DNA from: Candidatus Baltobacteraceae bacterium
GTDB taxonomy: Bacteria > Vulcanimicrobiota > Vulcanimicrobiia > Vulcanimicrobiales > Vulcanimicrobiaceae
DNA length: 64,000 bases
Direction: 5' to 3'
Assembly (NCBI GenBank): GCA_036489885.1
Contig: DASXEW010000003.1
Location: forward strand, 1,798,001 to 1,862,000
Below the pieces are notes generated by a model. It searched no databases and had not been told where the DNA came from. It saw only the letters and a program-made list of their open reading frames with translations. A program made the position numbers and the translations under genes. Positions 24,583-33,445 of this stretch are shown piece after piece. The first letter of the stretch is position 1. Each line of letters begins with the position of its first letter.

Positions 24583-25340
24583 CGGCAACTCCGCGTCACG
24601 TTGATTCGTACGATCTCTATGGTGGGAAGATTACGCCGGTGACGATCGACGATTTGCTTAGCTTGCTCGAATCTTACGTCGATTGTGGGCAACAGTGCAT
24701 TGTGGCGTCGCAAAACATGCATGGACTGCGCGTTCGTCTCCAAGACGCGGCCATGAGGCGTCTGCACGAACTCCCGCAGACATACGTCCACATCGACGGA
24801 ATGCCGTTAGTATTGCTTTCCCGTCTGCGCGGCATTCAGGCCAGCCGCCGTCATCGCGTTACGCTCGTCGACTTCATCTGGCCGCTGCTTGCGCTCGCCG
24901 AACGTCGTGCTTGGCGCGTCTATTTTCTCGGTGGCAGCGATGCGGTGGTTCAGGCTGCGAGTGGTCGCATCGGGGCTCGGTTCCCCCGGTTGGACTTTCG
25001 GGCGCGTCAGGGATATTTCGAAGAGTCCTCGTCATCGGCGGTGGCGAGCCAGATTGCGAGCTTTGCGCCGCACGTCGTTCTGGTCGGCATGGGTATGGGG
25101 CGTCAGGAAAGTTGGATCCTAGACCACTACGAAGCGCTTGCGCCGGCATCAATCGTGACGGTCGGTGCCTGCATGGAATACATCGCCGGCACCGTAGGCA
25201 CTCCGCCCCGCTGGATGGGGCGTACGGGTCTAGAGTGGCTTTACCGGTTTGCGGAAAATCCGTCTCGGTTTTGGCGCCGCTATCTGATCGAACCGTGGAT
25301 CGTGTTGGCTTATGTCCTGTGGTACACGGTTTCGCGTTGA
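24579..25340 (+). CDS. WecG/TagA/CpsF family glycosyltransferase (GT26)
   Basis: Adds a sugar (ManNAc/ManNAcA-type in known relatives) to a lipid-linked intermediate. Features: QCIVASQNMHGLRVRLQD near the N-terminus, HIDGMPLVLLSRLRG, VDFIWPLLALAERRAWRVYF, then FLGG, VVLVGMGMGRQESWI, GACMEYIAGTVGTPPRWMGR and GLEWLYRFAENPSRFWRRYL. The length of 253 aa is normal. ATG at 24579 overlaps the wzx stop. A longer open frame to the left is only wzx read out of frame. Confidence 0.92.
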   Translation: MTATPRHVDSYDLYGGKITPVTIDDLLSLLESYVDCGQQCIVASQNMHGLRVRLQDAAMRRLHELPQTYVHIDGMPLVLLSRLRGIQASRRHRVTLVDFIWPLLALAERRAWRVYFLGGSDAVVQAASGRIGARFPRLDFRARQGYFEESSSSAVASQIASFAPHVVLVGMGMGRQESWILDHYEALAPASIVTVGACMEYIAGTVGTPPRWMGRTGLEWLYRFAENPSRFWRRYLIEPWIVLAYVLWYTVSR

Positions 25341-26587
25341 AAGTTCTCGTCGTCACCGATCAGGTTCCGGGTCACGATCTCGCGTTTCAGAAGTCGGGGC
25401 ACGCGCAGTATCTCGGTTCTTTGCTCAAGCACTTTGCTGTTCGCGGCGACAATGTCACACTGGTAGTATTCCGGCCAAAGGTCGACTTCTTGGCTCTATC
25501 TTCACGCCGTCTTGGCTATGACTTGATCGGGCCGTCCTTTGCGCACATCGGTGCGTCGATCGTTCTGCTTTCTCCGATTGGAATCTGTCGATGGATCGCC
25601 TGGAAGATCTTCGCGCGCCTACCACAACGCTGGCAGTCCGCGATCGACAGCGTCCGCCAGCGCTTCCGCCGAGCTCGCAAAACCGTACACCACCTTGGTA
25701 CCTTCATCGCCGAAGCAGAGATCGAATTCGTTCGTGTAGCCATTCGAACAGCGAAGTTCGATCTCGTCGTGTACGATGGTATATTCAATAGCTGCGGTCG
25801 CATCGAAGATGCGCAGCACTGGCTGCTCGCCCATGAGGTCAAACATGAGCGGACGGCGATCTTCGCACGACAGGGGGTTGACGTCACGGCTTCCGCCGTA
25901 AGCGCCGAGGTCGAGAGCCGGATTCTCGCAGACGTAGACACGGTAATCGCCATTCAACAGGAAGATGCGCGAGAGTTCCGGCGGTTATCACCGGGCTCGC
26001 GAGTTATCGTCCTCCCGGCGACGATTGCTATGTCTCCGCGGCGCAGCGTTGTCGAAGCGACGCGCCGTCGCTGTATGTTCGTCGGCAGCGGTTCGTACCA
26101 CAACTATGATGGCATAAGTTGGTTCATCCGCGAATGCTGGCCGCAAATTCGCGCCGCGATCCCTGCCGCAACGCTTGATATCTTTGGCAGCGTGTGCTAT
26201 CGCCTAGGCGAGCCTCCGCCCGGAGTGACTCTACACGGTGTCGTGGACGACCTTTCTCCCGAGTATGCATCGGCTTCAGTTACCATTGTTCCACTCCGCG
26301 TCGGAAGTGGTCTAAAAGTAAAGTTAGTCGAGGCATTCGCTCACGAGCAGGCGATCGTGACGACGCCGGTCGGAGCGCAGGGTCTCATGGAGATCGAGCC
26401 GCGTCCCTTCGTGATCGCGCATCCGAGTGCAGAGTTCGCCGCTGCGACTGTTGCTCTTCTAAGTGATCCTGAGCGGCAACGTGTGCTTCGCGCTGTTGCG
26501 CGACGCTGCGCCCAATCATTTGCTCCCGACACTGCCTTCGGCGAGTTTGACGATGCACTGGCATCCGACACGCGAGTATCCGCATGA
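25337..26587 (+). CDS. Glycosyltransferase family 4-like
   Basis: GT-B enzyme, 416 aa. The N-terminal half opens KVLVVTDQVPGHDLAFQKSG; the C-terminal donor half has CMFVGSGSYHNYDGISWFI, DIFGSV, GVTLHGVVDDLSPEYASASV and TIVPLRVGSGLKVKLVEAFA with the Glu characteristic of GT4. The TTG start at 25337 overlaps the previous stop as TTGA, matching the packing of the whole operon. The long frame upstream is an out-of-frame reading of wecG. Confidence 0.85.
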   Translation: MKVLVVTDQVPGHDLAFQKSGHAQYLGSLLKHFAVRGDNVTLVVFRPKVDFLALSSRRLGYDLIGPSFAHIGASIVLLSPIGICRWIAWKIFARLPQRWQSAIDSVRQRFRRARKTVHHLGTFIAEAEIEFVRVAIRTAKFDLVVYDGIFNSCGRIEDAQHWLLAHEVKHERTAIFARQGVDVTASAVSAEVESRILADVDTVIAIQQEDAREFRRLSPGSRVIVLPATIAMSPRRSVVEATRRRCMFVGSGSYHNYDGISWFIRECWPQIRAAIPAATLDIFGSVCYRLGEPPPGVTLHGVVDDLSPEYASASVTIVPLRVGSGLKVKLVEAFAHEQAIVTTPVGAQGLMEIEPRPFVIAHPSAEFAAATVALLSDPERQRVLRAVARRCAQSFAPDTAFGEFDDALASDTRVSA

Positions 26588-27507
26588 CGCGCGTCTGCAT
26601 TGCAGTGCCGACGTTCCGAAGGGTAGAGTACCTCGGCAAGCTGTTGACAACGCTCTCGAATCTGACGCCCCTTGATCGCGAGTTCACAGTCGGCGTCGTC
26701 ATCTTGGACAACGATCCGGACGGCAGCGCGCGAAGCACGGTAAGCGGAACCGCTGCGACATTCCCGTTTGCGCTGCATTACGAGCACGTTCCCAGCCGCG
26801 GGTTGTCGACCGTTCGCAATTACGCACTAGCTTATGCGCTGCAGCATGCGGACGTCCTGGTTATGCTCGATGACGATGAGCTGCCGGAGCCGCAGTGGTT
26901 AAGTGAGCTGCTTCGGGTTGCGCGAGCCACAGCCGCGGATGCCGTGATCGGTCCCGTGCAAGCGCTGTTGCCCGACGACGCTCCACGTTGGATTCGCGAA
27001 TTTCGCGCTCGCGAATACCCACGCTTTCGCGACGGAGAACTCGTCGCCGACGGCTGGACGAGCAATTGTTTGGTTCGTGTCCAGCGAATGTCCGATGCCG
27101 GTCTTTCGTTTGATACGTCGCTCGATTTTGCAGGGGGCGAAGACCAGCTCTTTTTCCGCGAGTTGCTGGCGCGCGACGGGACGATCGCTTACGCCGCGCA
27201 AGCAACGGTCTGGGAGATTCTTCCGGCCGCGCGGCGGTCGATCGGCTGTGTTCTCAAGCGCAGCTTTCGGCGGGGCAATTCTTTAGCAATGTGCGATCGC
27301 CGTCTCAAGGGAGATTTTTTCGGCCTCGCGATTCGCGCTGCAAAGGGCTTGGCTATCATGGCCATAGGAGCCGCGCAGCTCGTCCCCCTGGCTCTCTTTC
27401 GCGGCAAGGCGGCGGCGGTAATGAGTTCGTTTGAAATTGCGCGCGGAGCCGGAATGCTCGCCGGACTCGCCGGTGTTTCGTATCAAGCATATCGACGGCA
27501 AGCATGA
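26584..27507 (+). CDS. Glycosyltransferase family 2
   Basis: GT-A enzyme, 307 aa. Opens RVCIAVPTFRRVEYLGKLLT, with VVILDNDPDG and the metal-binding VLVMLDDDELPEPQW (DDD at ~residue 98), then a candidate catalytic-base segment FAGGEDQLFFREL. A hydrophobic stretch (GLAIMAIGAAQLVPLALF) suggests membrane association. ATGA overlaps at both ends. Confidence 0.88.
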   Translation: MTRVCIAVPTFRRVEYLGKLLTTLSNLTPLDREFTVGVVILDNDPDGSARSTVSGTAATFPFALHYEHVPSRGLSTVRNYALAYALQHADVLVMLDDDELPEPQWLSELLRVARATAADAVIGPVQALLPDDAPRWIREFRAREYPRFRDGELVADGWTSNCLVRVQRMSDAGLSFDTSLDFAGGEDQLFFRELLARDGTIAYAAQATVWEILPAARRSIGCVLKRSFRRGNSLAMCDRRLKGDFFGLAIRAAKGLAIMAIGAAQLVPLALFRGKAAAVMSSFEIARGAGMLAGLAGVSYQAYRRQA

Positions 27508-28859
27508 CGAGATCGGACCTCGTATATCTACTGTTGACCTGCTGCGCGCTGATTGCATCGGTTTTCGTCCGGTCCCCTTTCCCCATGGGCGATCCGGCCA
27601 TTTTCGAGTACATCGGACATTCGATTACGCGCGGAGCGCATCTTTATACCGATCTATGGGACAATAAGCTGCCTAGCATCTATTACGTCAATGCTCTTTG
27701 GTGGCTGGCGTTTGGAGCGGATTATCGGCTACACGCGTTGGCGGAATCCGCGATCAACGCGGGAACGTTTGCGCTCTTCGCCCTTATCGCGCGTACTTTG
27801 GGCGTAACTCGATGGGCGGCGGCTACGCTCGTCTTCGCTCTGCTTTACCTTTTTGTCGGCGGCGCGCTCGATCAAACTGAACAGTATGCGACGCCGTTGA
27901 TCTTGGCAGGTATTCTTCTCGGTCTGCGGCGTCAGGGTGTTCTCGCTGCGGTGGCTTTGGTCGCTGCTTCCACATTTTGGCTGCCGGCAATCGTAGTTGG
28001 AATCGTTCCGCTCTTTGCGATTGGCGGCCGGCGGGAGCGCCTCGAACTCGTGCTAATGAGCATTGTCGCGACGATGGGCTGCGCCGTAGCGTTTGCCGCG
28101 CTGTTCGGGCCGTCCATCTCCAGCGAGCTCGTGCGCAGCTGGTTTTCGTATCAGGCCGGAAACTACGTCACCGCCGATAGCGTCCAAGTGCATCGCTATC
28201 CGTTTCCGTTTCTTTCGCCGCGCTATTACATTGAGTCGGGTCTTGGTGTAATGCTTTGCATGATCGCAATCTTTTGGACTCATGGCCGGACCCGAGCGTT
28301 GCGCTTCACTCTTTGGTGGTCGGTCGCGACGCTGGCAATCGTTTTTGCTTTGGGAAGACCGTCGATCCACTTTTTCCTGCCGTTGTATGCACCTCTCGTG
28401 CTAGTTCTTGGGCTTCAGACGCTTGACGTCCATGCGTTCCTAAAGCGGTGGTATTTTTCAAGTGTCGCCGTCGTCTGCGCTGCACTAATGATCGTCTTCG
28501 CGGTACGCGACAGTCGTCGAGACTTTTTCGGAACGCCGGCGGCCATCACATATACCGGTGATCTCGTTCGGGATGCCTTCGGTCCTCGTGTCGTAGCTCT
28601 TTTACCATGGGAAATCTATCTGACATCGGACGCCGTCCCACCGAGTCGTTTCTTTCTTGCGCAAGGGAACGTCAAGTTCGCCAAGGATCGGGATCTCTGG
28701 GTACGAGAGCCAACCGTGTTCGTCGATGCCGCAGATTTGCGGTTCAACGGCGTGCAGCCGCCTGATAATCTCCGGTTCGTATGCCGGAATAGCCGGACGC
28801 TTCCGTATGTGATCCATGCGGAACGCCCGATTAGCGGAATTTCATGCGAACACACATGA
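27504..28859 (+). CDS. Polytopic membrane glycosyltransferase (GT39/ArnT-like)
   Basis: 451 aa, ~10 hydrophobic segments. The first periplasmic loop carries acidic residues typical of polyprenol-dependent GT-C enzymes (FPMGDPAIFEYIGHSITRGA; HLYTDLWDNKLPSIYYVNAL). It would transfer a sugar from a polyprenyl-phosphate donor on the periplasmic face. Alternatively it could be a polymerase-like membrane protein. ATGA overlap with GT2; the next gene starts 16 nt before its stop. Confidence 0.72.
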   Translation: MTRSDLVYLLLTCCALIASVFVRSPFPMGDPAIFEYIGHSITRGAHLYTDLWDNKLPSIYYVNALWWLAFGADYRLHALAESAINAGTFALFALIARTLGVTRWAAATLVFALLYLFVGGALDQTEQYATPLILAGILLGLRRQGVLAAVALVAASTFWLPAIVVGIVPLFAIGGRRERLELVLMSIVATMGCAVAFAALFGPSISSELVRSWFSYQAGNYVTADSVQVHRYPFPFLSPRYYIESGLGVMLCMIAIFWTHGRTRALRFTLWWSVATLAIVFALGRPSIHFFLPLYAPLVLVLGLQTLDVHAFLKRWYFSSVAVVCAALMIVFAVRDSRRDFFGTPAAITYTGDLVRDAFGPRVVALLPWEIYLTSDAVPPSRFFLAQGNVKFAKDRDLWVREPTVFVDAADLRFNGVQPPDNLRFVCRNSRTLPYVIHAERPISGISCEHT

Positions 28860-30109
28860 TCGCGCGAGTGCTCCTCGTACTTTTCGTACTGCTGCTTTTC
28901 GGCATACTCGAATCTCCGGATAGCACGGAGAGCGGTTCGGGAATTCAACAGGCAATCTGGACGCTTACTTACGTGGTCTCCATCTTGGGCCTGTACGTGG
29001 AGCGTCGGCGTGCGTGGCCGCTCATTCGCAATTCTTGGCCGATCGTCGCTTTGATTGGTTTGATCGTCGTATCTTCCGTTTGGTCGGATTACCACGCGAT
29101 CAGTCTCAAGCGTGCGCTCGAGCTCGTTGGCACATCGGCATCTGCGTACTTCATCGCCGTACATTTCAAGCTATTCGAATTTCTCGAAGGCTGGGTTGCC
29201 GCCACTGCCACGGCGGCTGTTGCCAGTCTGTCGCTGATACTCGCGGTGCCGTCACGCGGCGTCATGCAGGACGCGTACGCCGGTGCATGGCAAGGCATCT
29301 TCGTACATAAGAATAGTCTAGGGCAAGCGATGGCCTTCGGCATCATAACGATTCTCATCGTCGCATTTGCCAAGGACCGGGCTCAACGCCGCAATCGCCT
29401 TCTGGTTGGAGCCGCGCTCCTGTGTTGTGTGCTGCTGCTCGGTTCAGCTTCCGTAACGAGCTATCTAATATTTGCCGTTCTGGCATTGGCTCCGCTGATG
29501 TTTTGGATGTCGCAATCAGTGCGTGCCCGCCGCGCGCTGCCATGGATGATAGTCTTTGGCATTGTTGCCGCTTTGTGCATCGGTCTCAACTTCGACACGT
29601 TTATCAACTTACTCGGTCGCGACTCGAGCTTGACCGGCCGCACGGATCTTTGGACGTCGGTTATGGAAGCAATTGGAAAACGTCCGCTACTCGGTTACGG
29701 ATACGGCACGTTTTGGCTCCCTGACGGTACAGGTTCGGCGTATCTGTCGACCCTCTTGGATTGGACGCCGTATCACGCTCACAACGGGGTGCTCGAGTTG
29801 TTGCTCGACGTCGGTTTCGTCGGGACAGGACTTTTTCTCTTCGTTCTGGCTTTTGGGCTATGGCGGGCGTGGAAGTTCGCGTGGGGTCAACACGATATCA
29901 CGCGCCTCTGGCCACTCGTCGCGATGATCTATTTCATCGCGGGAAATATTACCGAAGCGAACATAGCGAAGTATAACGAGATGAATTGGGTAATCTTCCT
30001 CGTCGCGTTTCTCTTCGTAAGTCAGCCGTTGACGGCCAAGGCTCCAAGCATTCGTGTCAACGAGAGATTAGATACGCGGCCACAGCGTAGGGAGGCAGTG
30101 TTACGGTGA
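28844..30109 (+). CDS. O-antigen ligase/polymerase family (WaaL/Wzy_C)
   Basis: 421 aa with ~10-11 membrane segments and the Wzy_C block: SLTGRTDLWTSVMEAIGKRP, LLGYGYGTFW, HNGVLELLLDVGFVGTGLFL. It either polymerises repeat units or ligates the glycan to an acceptor. With wzx, wzz and wza in the operon and no other polymerase seen, a Wzy role is likely (inference). The 3' end overlaps the convergent glycosidase gene by 53 bp. Confidence 0.85.
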   Translation: MRTHMIARVLLVLFVLLLFGILESPDSTESGSGIQQAIWTLTYVVSILGLYVERRRAWPLIRNSWPIVALIGLIVVSSVWSDYHAISLKRALELVGTSASAYFIAVHFKLFEFLEGWVAATATAAVASLSLILAVPSRGVMQDAYAGAWQGIFVHKNSLGQAMAFGIITILIVAFAKDRAQRRNRLLVGAALLCCVLLLGSASVTSYLIFAVLALAPLMFWMSQSVRARRALPWMIVFGIVAALCIGLNFDTFINLLGRDSSLTGRTDLWTSVMEAIGKRPLLGYGYGTFWLPDGTGSAYLSTLLDWTPYHAHNGVLELLLDVGFVGTGLFLFVLAFGLWRAWKFAWGQHDITRLWPLVAMIYFIAGNITEANIAKYNEMNWVIFLVAFLFVSQPLTAKAPSIRVNERLDTRPQRREAVLR

Positions 30110-31643
30110 TGGGAGACGTCCAAGGCCCTGTGTGTTCGGCGGCAGGGCCCGCCCACGTTCCGTCGCGCGAGAGATCGTATTGCGTTTTCCCGTAGGTAAG
30201 TGAGTGAATTCCCGAACCGTGCGACACGGAATCGATCGTAATCGGGACGGATACCGTTTTCTGGTCATCGAGGTTGAATAGGAGAAGAGCAAAGTTTTTG
30301 CCGTGCGTCGCGGCGTACGCCCGCACGGATCGAAGGTTTGGTGGAACGGTCACGCCGATCATGCGTTCGCCGTCCGTCACGAAACCTGACTGCGACAATA
30401 CCTGATAGACGCGAGCCGTCGGAAGCAGGGTGCCAAAGGGAATCGTCTCGATGACATTGCTGCACCCACCATAGGGCGGCGTCGGAAGACCGTCCGAAAA
30501 TATTGCGTAACCGCCAAACTCTTGCCACCCATACAGTGACGCGGAGAGATTGCCGTTCGTGCCGCAACCGCCGTTTCCGAGCCACCACGTCGAGCGCCGT
30601 ACGCCGGCAAGGAGCATCTCGCTGAGGGCTTGTCCAGCGAACAAGGCCTGTGTAATCGATACGGTCTGTTTTCCGGGCTTATCATATACTGAGCCGATTT
30701 CGCCGATATCAATAGGGGAATCGGGCTTTCCGGCGGTCGCGAGCTCCGCTTTCAATTTTGCTAGAATGCCGGCAAATGCTCCGGGCGCATCCCTGACGAG
30801 GAATCCGTCGTCTTCTTTCCCTGGCTGTTGGGCATAGAAGTGGAGATCGACGTAGTCGAATTGTGTGTGCGCGAGAACGTAGGCGTCCCAATTTCTCCCG
30901 GACGGATCGACGGCACCGGGCGAGACAGGGATGCCAACGCGAATCGTCGGGTCCTGAGCCTTCATCAGTTTTAGGTAATTCCCAAACGATGACGCGTACG
31001 TTGCCGCGTCGTGAGGAAGGGCATGCTGATCCGTCTCCCACGAACCATAGACTTCGTTGCCGACTTCCCACCACCGAACACCATAGTGCCTCGTCGTGTT
31101 CGCGTAATGCACCCAGGCTGCGGCTATTTGCGGATCGCCGGGCGCGATACACGCCGGCTGCCCCGAGCTCCCGTAGTTTACCGTCACCGCGACGTCGAGG
31201 CCAGCGGGTCGGGCGATGAGAGTCATATAGTGATCGAATGTTGCCGACGGCCACACGTACGATTTGGCTCGGCAACCTGTAGTCGTTTGCCAATTAAACT
31301 CATCGGAATCTGATCCACCTGGCCAACGCCCAGCTTTCATACCTGCGCGTCTGAAGGCTTCACTCTGCCCGGGGATGGCGGTATCAAAGGATACCGTCGA
31401 ATTTGCTCCGAGAACGGTCGCATGAATTGCTTGTCCGATCACCGCGGGATGAATTGAGATCGTCGCGCCTGCTCTAGCGTCACTCGTCTGCGCGCTCCCC
31501 GAGCCGCAACCGGTAATGACAGCGATCAAACATAACGCGACTGCCGAAATCATTAACGATTCTCGACGGCGTGAAATTGTTGGAGAAGAATGTTTATGCA
31601 CAGTGTTTTCGGATCGGAACAATCTGAAATCGTTGGAGATCAT
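30057..31643 (-). CDS. Secreted glycoside hydrolase, GH51/alpha-L-arabinofuranosidase-like
   Basis: 528 aa from ATG at 31643. A basic n-region (SRRRESL) is followed by MISAVALCLIAVITGC, a lipobox, so it is probably a lipoprotein. The catalytic-barrel features are GGSDSDEFNWQ, VRWWEVGNEVYGSW (acid/base Glu in GNE), YVDLHFYAQQ, PIDIGEIGSVYDKP (candidate nucleophile Glu) and a C-terminal beta-sandwich ending VTLPPYAVAAYLISR. It may trim or recycle the polymer made by the adjacent operon; specificity for arabinose is not provable here. An internal ATG at 31553 is an alternative start. Repeat copy C lies 31 bp upstream. Confidence 0.75.
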   Translation of the reverse strand: MISNDFRLFRSENTVHKHSSPTISRRRESLMISAVALCLIAVITGCGSGSAQTSDARAGATISIHPAVIGQAIHATVLGANSTVSFDTAIPGQSEAFRRAGMKAGRWPGGSDSDEFNWQTTTGCRAKSYVWPSATFDHYMTLIARPAGLDVAVTVNYGSSGQPACIAPGDPQIAAAWVHYANTTRHYGVRWWEVGNEVYGSWETDQHALPHDAATYASSFGNYLKLMKAQDPTIRVGIPVSPGAVDPSGRNWDAYVLAHTQFDYVDLHFYAQQPGKEDDGFLVRDAPGAFAGILAKLKAELATAGKPDSPIDIGEIGSVYDKPGKQTVSITQALFAGQALSEMLLAGVRRSTWWLGNGGCGTNGNLSASLYGWQEFGGYAIFSDGLPTPPYGGCSNVIETIPFGTLLPTARVYQVLSQSGFVTDGERMIGVTVPPNLRSVRAYAATHGKNFALLLFNLDDQKTVSVPITIDSVSHGSGIHSLTYGKTQYDLSRDGTWAGPAAEHTGPWTSPITVTLPPYAVAAYLISR

Positions 31644-31673
31644 TTGCGGACCCAATAACGAATGCCCTTGGTA

Positions 31674-31925
31674 GAGCGCCACATTGACGATGCCTAAATC
31701 CACCCCGATTCGTGCCCTAGAATAGGCGCCCATAGCGCGCTCGATGCGCATTCTGCCTATTATGCGCAGACGAAACGCCTCGACTGCTCGGGGCTCTTCC
31801 ATTCCGTGCGGGCTGCGCGTTCAGTTCAGCGCCAAAGTCAACGTGGCGCTCTCCCCTAAGCTACGTCAATGTCGCGTGGTTGAACGGACCGTCGAGGGCC
31901 CGTGCCTCTGGGCACCGTCCGAGGC
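31674..31925 (-). repeat. tRNA-Val-derived repeat, copy C (degenerate)
   Basis: Left end GAGCGCCACATTGA (31674-31687) exact; inverted end TCAACGTGGCGCTC (31838-31851) with one change. Between them lies the shared body in decayed form. The anticodon-loop hairpin still pairs (AGCGCCA/TGGCGCT, 31828-31850) although the sequence changed. The terminator has a mismatch and a broken T-run. The promoter is missing, but sequence like that upstream of tRNA-Val (CCGTCGAGGGCC) follows at ~31890. This copy fills most of the gene-poor stretch 31644-32097. Confidence 0.8.
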
Positions 31926-32097
31926 CTGGTTGCTCGCTGTCAGTTAGTTGTCGGACCAGTTTTTTTGCGCACAAAACCGGAAGCGAGCCTGGCCGGAGTG
32001 AAACCGTATCGGACCACAACACCTGTGCACTGGGGATAGCTCTCGCTGACAAGCCAGTGATACTCATTGTGGATTCGACCACGGTCTTGTTCTTTTA

Positions 32098-33222
32098 TTG
32101 AGTTGGGATGTTGTGATTTCTTATCTACCGGTCTCTATTGGCTATCTTGCATCCGCGCTCGTCTTCGCGACATTCTGGATGCGCACGCCGGTTCGGTTGC
32201 GTCAGGTGGCGATCGCAAGCAATGTTGTCTTTTTCATCTACGGCATCCTGATGGCCGCCTGGCCAATCGCAATACTCCATGCAATTCTGCTGCCGCTAAA
32301 TCTCTTGCGTCTGCGCGAGTTGCGCGACCTGATCAAAAAAGTTCAGGCGGCGCTAACCGGTGACTTGAACATGGACTGGCTCCGGCCGTTCATGCAGTCT
32401 CGTAAATTCGCAGCCGGAGAGTATATCTTCCACAAAGGCGACTCGCAGATCGACGTGCTCTACATCGTGAGCGGCAACGTGCGCCTGCCCGAGATCGAGG
32501 TCGCCGTCGGCACCGGCGAGCTGATCGGCGAGATGGCGATCTTTTCGCAGGAGAAGGAGCGGAGTCTCTCCGCGCTGTGCGTCACCGATGTTGAAGTCCT
32601 TCACATGCCGGCCGACGCCTTCCTTAAACTCTATTTTCAGAACCACGAATTCGGTCTGTTTCTGGTGCGGCTGATCACGCGCCGGCTGCTCCAGGACACG
32701 CAACTGCTCGGGAGCATGATCAACGAACGCAACTCGCAATTGGAGAGACTAAGATTCCACACTGACGTCGACGAAGCGACGGGAATCGCGAACCGGCGAG
32801 CGTGCGAAGCCCGCTTGAACATGGAATGGTCGCGCGCGCTCCGGACGCCGGCTCCGCTCTCGCTGATTGTCGCGCGGATCGAAGATCGTCATGGCCGTGC
32901 GTGGAGTGACGAGGTGTTGGCCGCAGTCGCGCTGGCGCTCGGTTCATGCGCCTCGCGCGCGTCCGATCTGTTGGCTCGGTACGACGGCGAGTTCGTTGCG
33001 ATTCTCCCCAACACGGCGCAGGGTGCCAAGCCGATTGCTGATGAGATGGCGCGTGCTATCGCCGACCTCGAGGTACCGACTGCGAGCATTTCGGCGGGTG
33101 ATCTCTATCTGAGCAGCGGCTTGGCGACACGCACTCCTCAAAAAGATATCCCGTCTAAGGTGTTGCTCGAAGAAGCGTATCGCGATCTCGCCGGCGCCGG
33201 CGACATGCTCGCATCGGCTTAA
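32098..33222 (+). CDS. Membrane cNMP-binding protein with a degenerate GGDEF domain
   Basis: 374 aa. Two to three N-terminal membrane helices (ISYLPVSIGYLASALVFATF; VVFFIYGILMAAWPIAILHA) are followed by a Crp-type cyclic-nucleotide-binding domain (AGEYIFHKGDSQIDVLYIVS, TGELIGEMAIFSQEKERS; residues ~105-215). A GGDEF-like domain follows (DEATGIANRRACEARL, then LLARYDGEFVAILP). GGDEF reads YDGEF, so cyclase activity is doubtful; it may bind nucleotide or act by protein contact. The start is TTG at 32098 and is uncertain. Confidence 0.75.
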   Translation: MSWDVVISYLPVSIGYLASALVFATFWMRTPVRLRQVAIASNVVFFIYGILMAAWPIAILHAILLPLNLLRLRELRDLIKKVQAALTGDLNMDWLRPFMQSRKFAAGEYIFHKGDSQIDVLYIVSGNVRLPEIEVAVGTGELIGEMAIFSQEKERSLSALCVTDVEVLHMPADAFLKLYFQNHEFGLFLVRLITRRLLQDTQLLGSMINERNSQLERLRFHTDVDEATGIANRRACEARLNMEWSRALRTPAPLSLIVARIEDRHGRAWSDEVLAAVALALGSCASRASDLLARYDGEFVAILPNTAQGAKPIADEMARAIADLEVPTASISAGDLYLSSGLATRTPQKDIPSKVLLEEAYRDLAGAGDMLASA

Positions 33223-33239
33223 TCTGCTCGCGCCCCTTT

Positions 33240-33268
33240 GTCATCCCGAGCGAAGTCGAGGGACTGCG
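33240..33268. repeat. Dispersed repeat, CCCGAGCGAAGTCGAGGG type
   Basis: TCATCCCGAGCGAAGTCGAG then GGACTGCGA, another copy of the unit at 1873 and 10892. It lies just after the GGDEF-like gene; the rest of 33223-33445 holds no gene I can support. Confidence 0.8.
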
Positions 33269-33445
33269 ACGGTTACGACCTAGCTGTTGTCGCATGCTCG
33301 TCGCCGTGGTATCCGTAGGTCATCAAGACCACGCGGGACGGTATAGTAGTCCTCGCCCATCGAACTGGATTGTGGTGGGTAGATGCGACAGCGTGATTAT
33401 TCTTAGTGGTTATCGTTCTCGGAGTTGCAATGCTGGCTCGTCCGG

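Noticed and set aside
24683-25336. N-terminal extension of the GT4 frame
   Set aside because: Out-of-frame reading of wecG; the TTGA junction at 25337 is the natural start.
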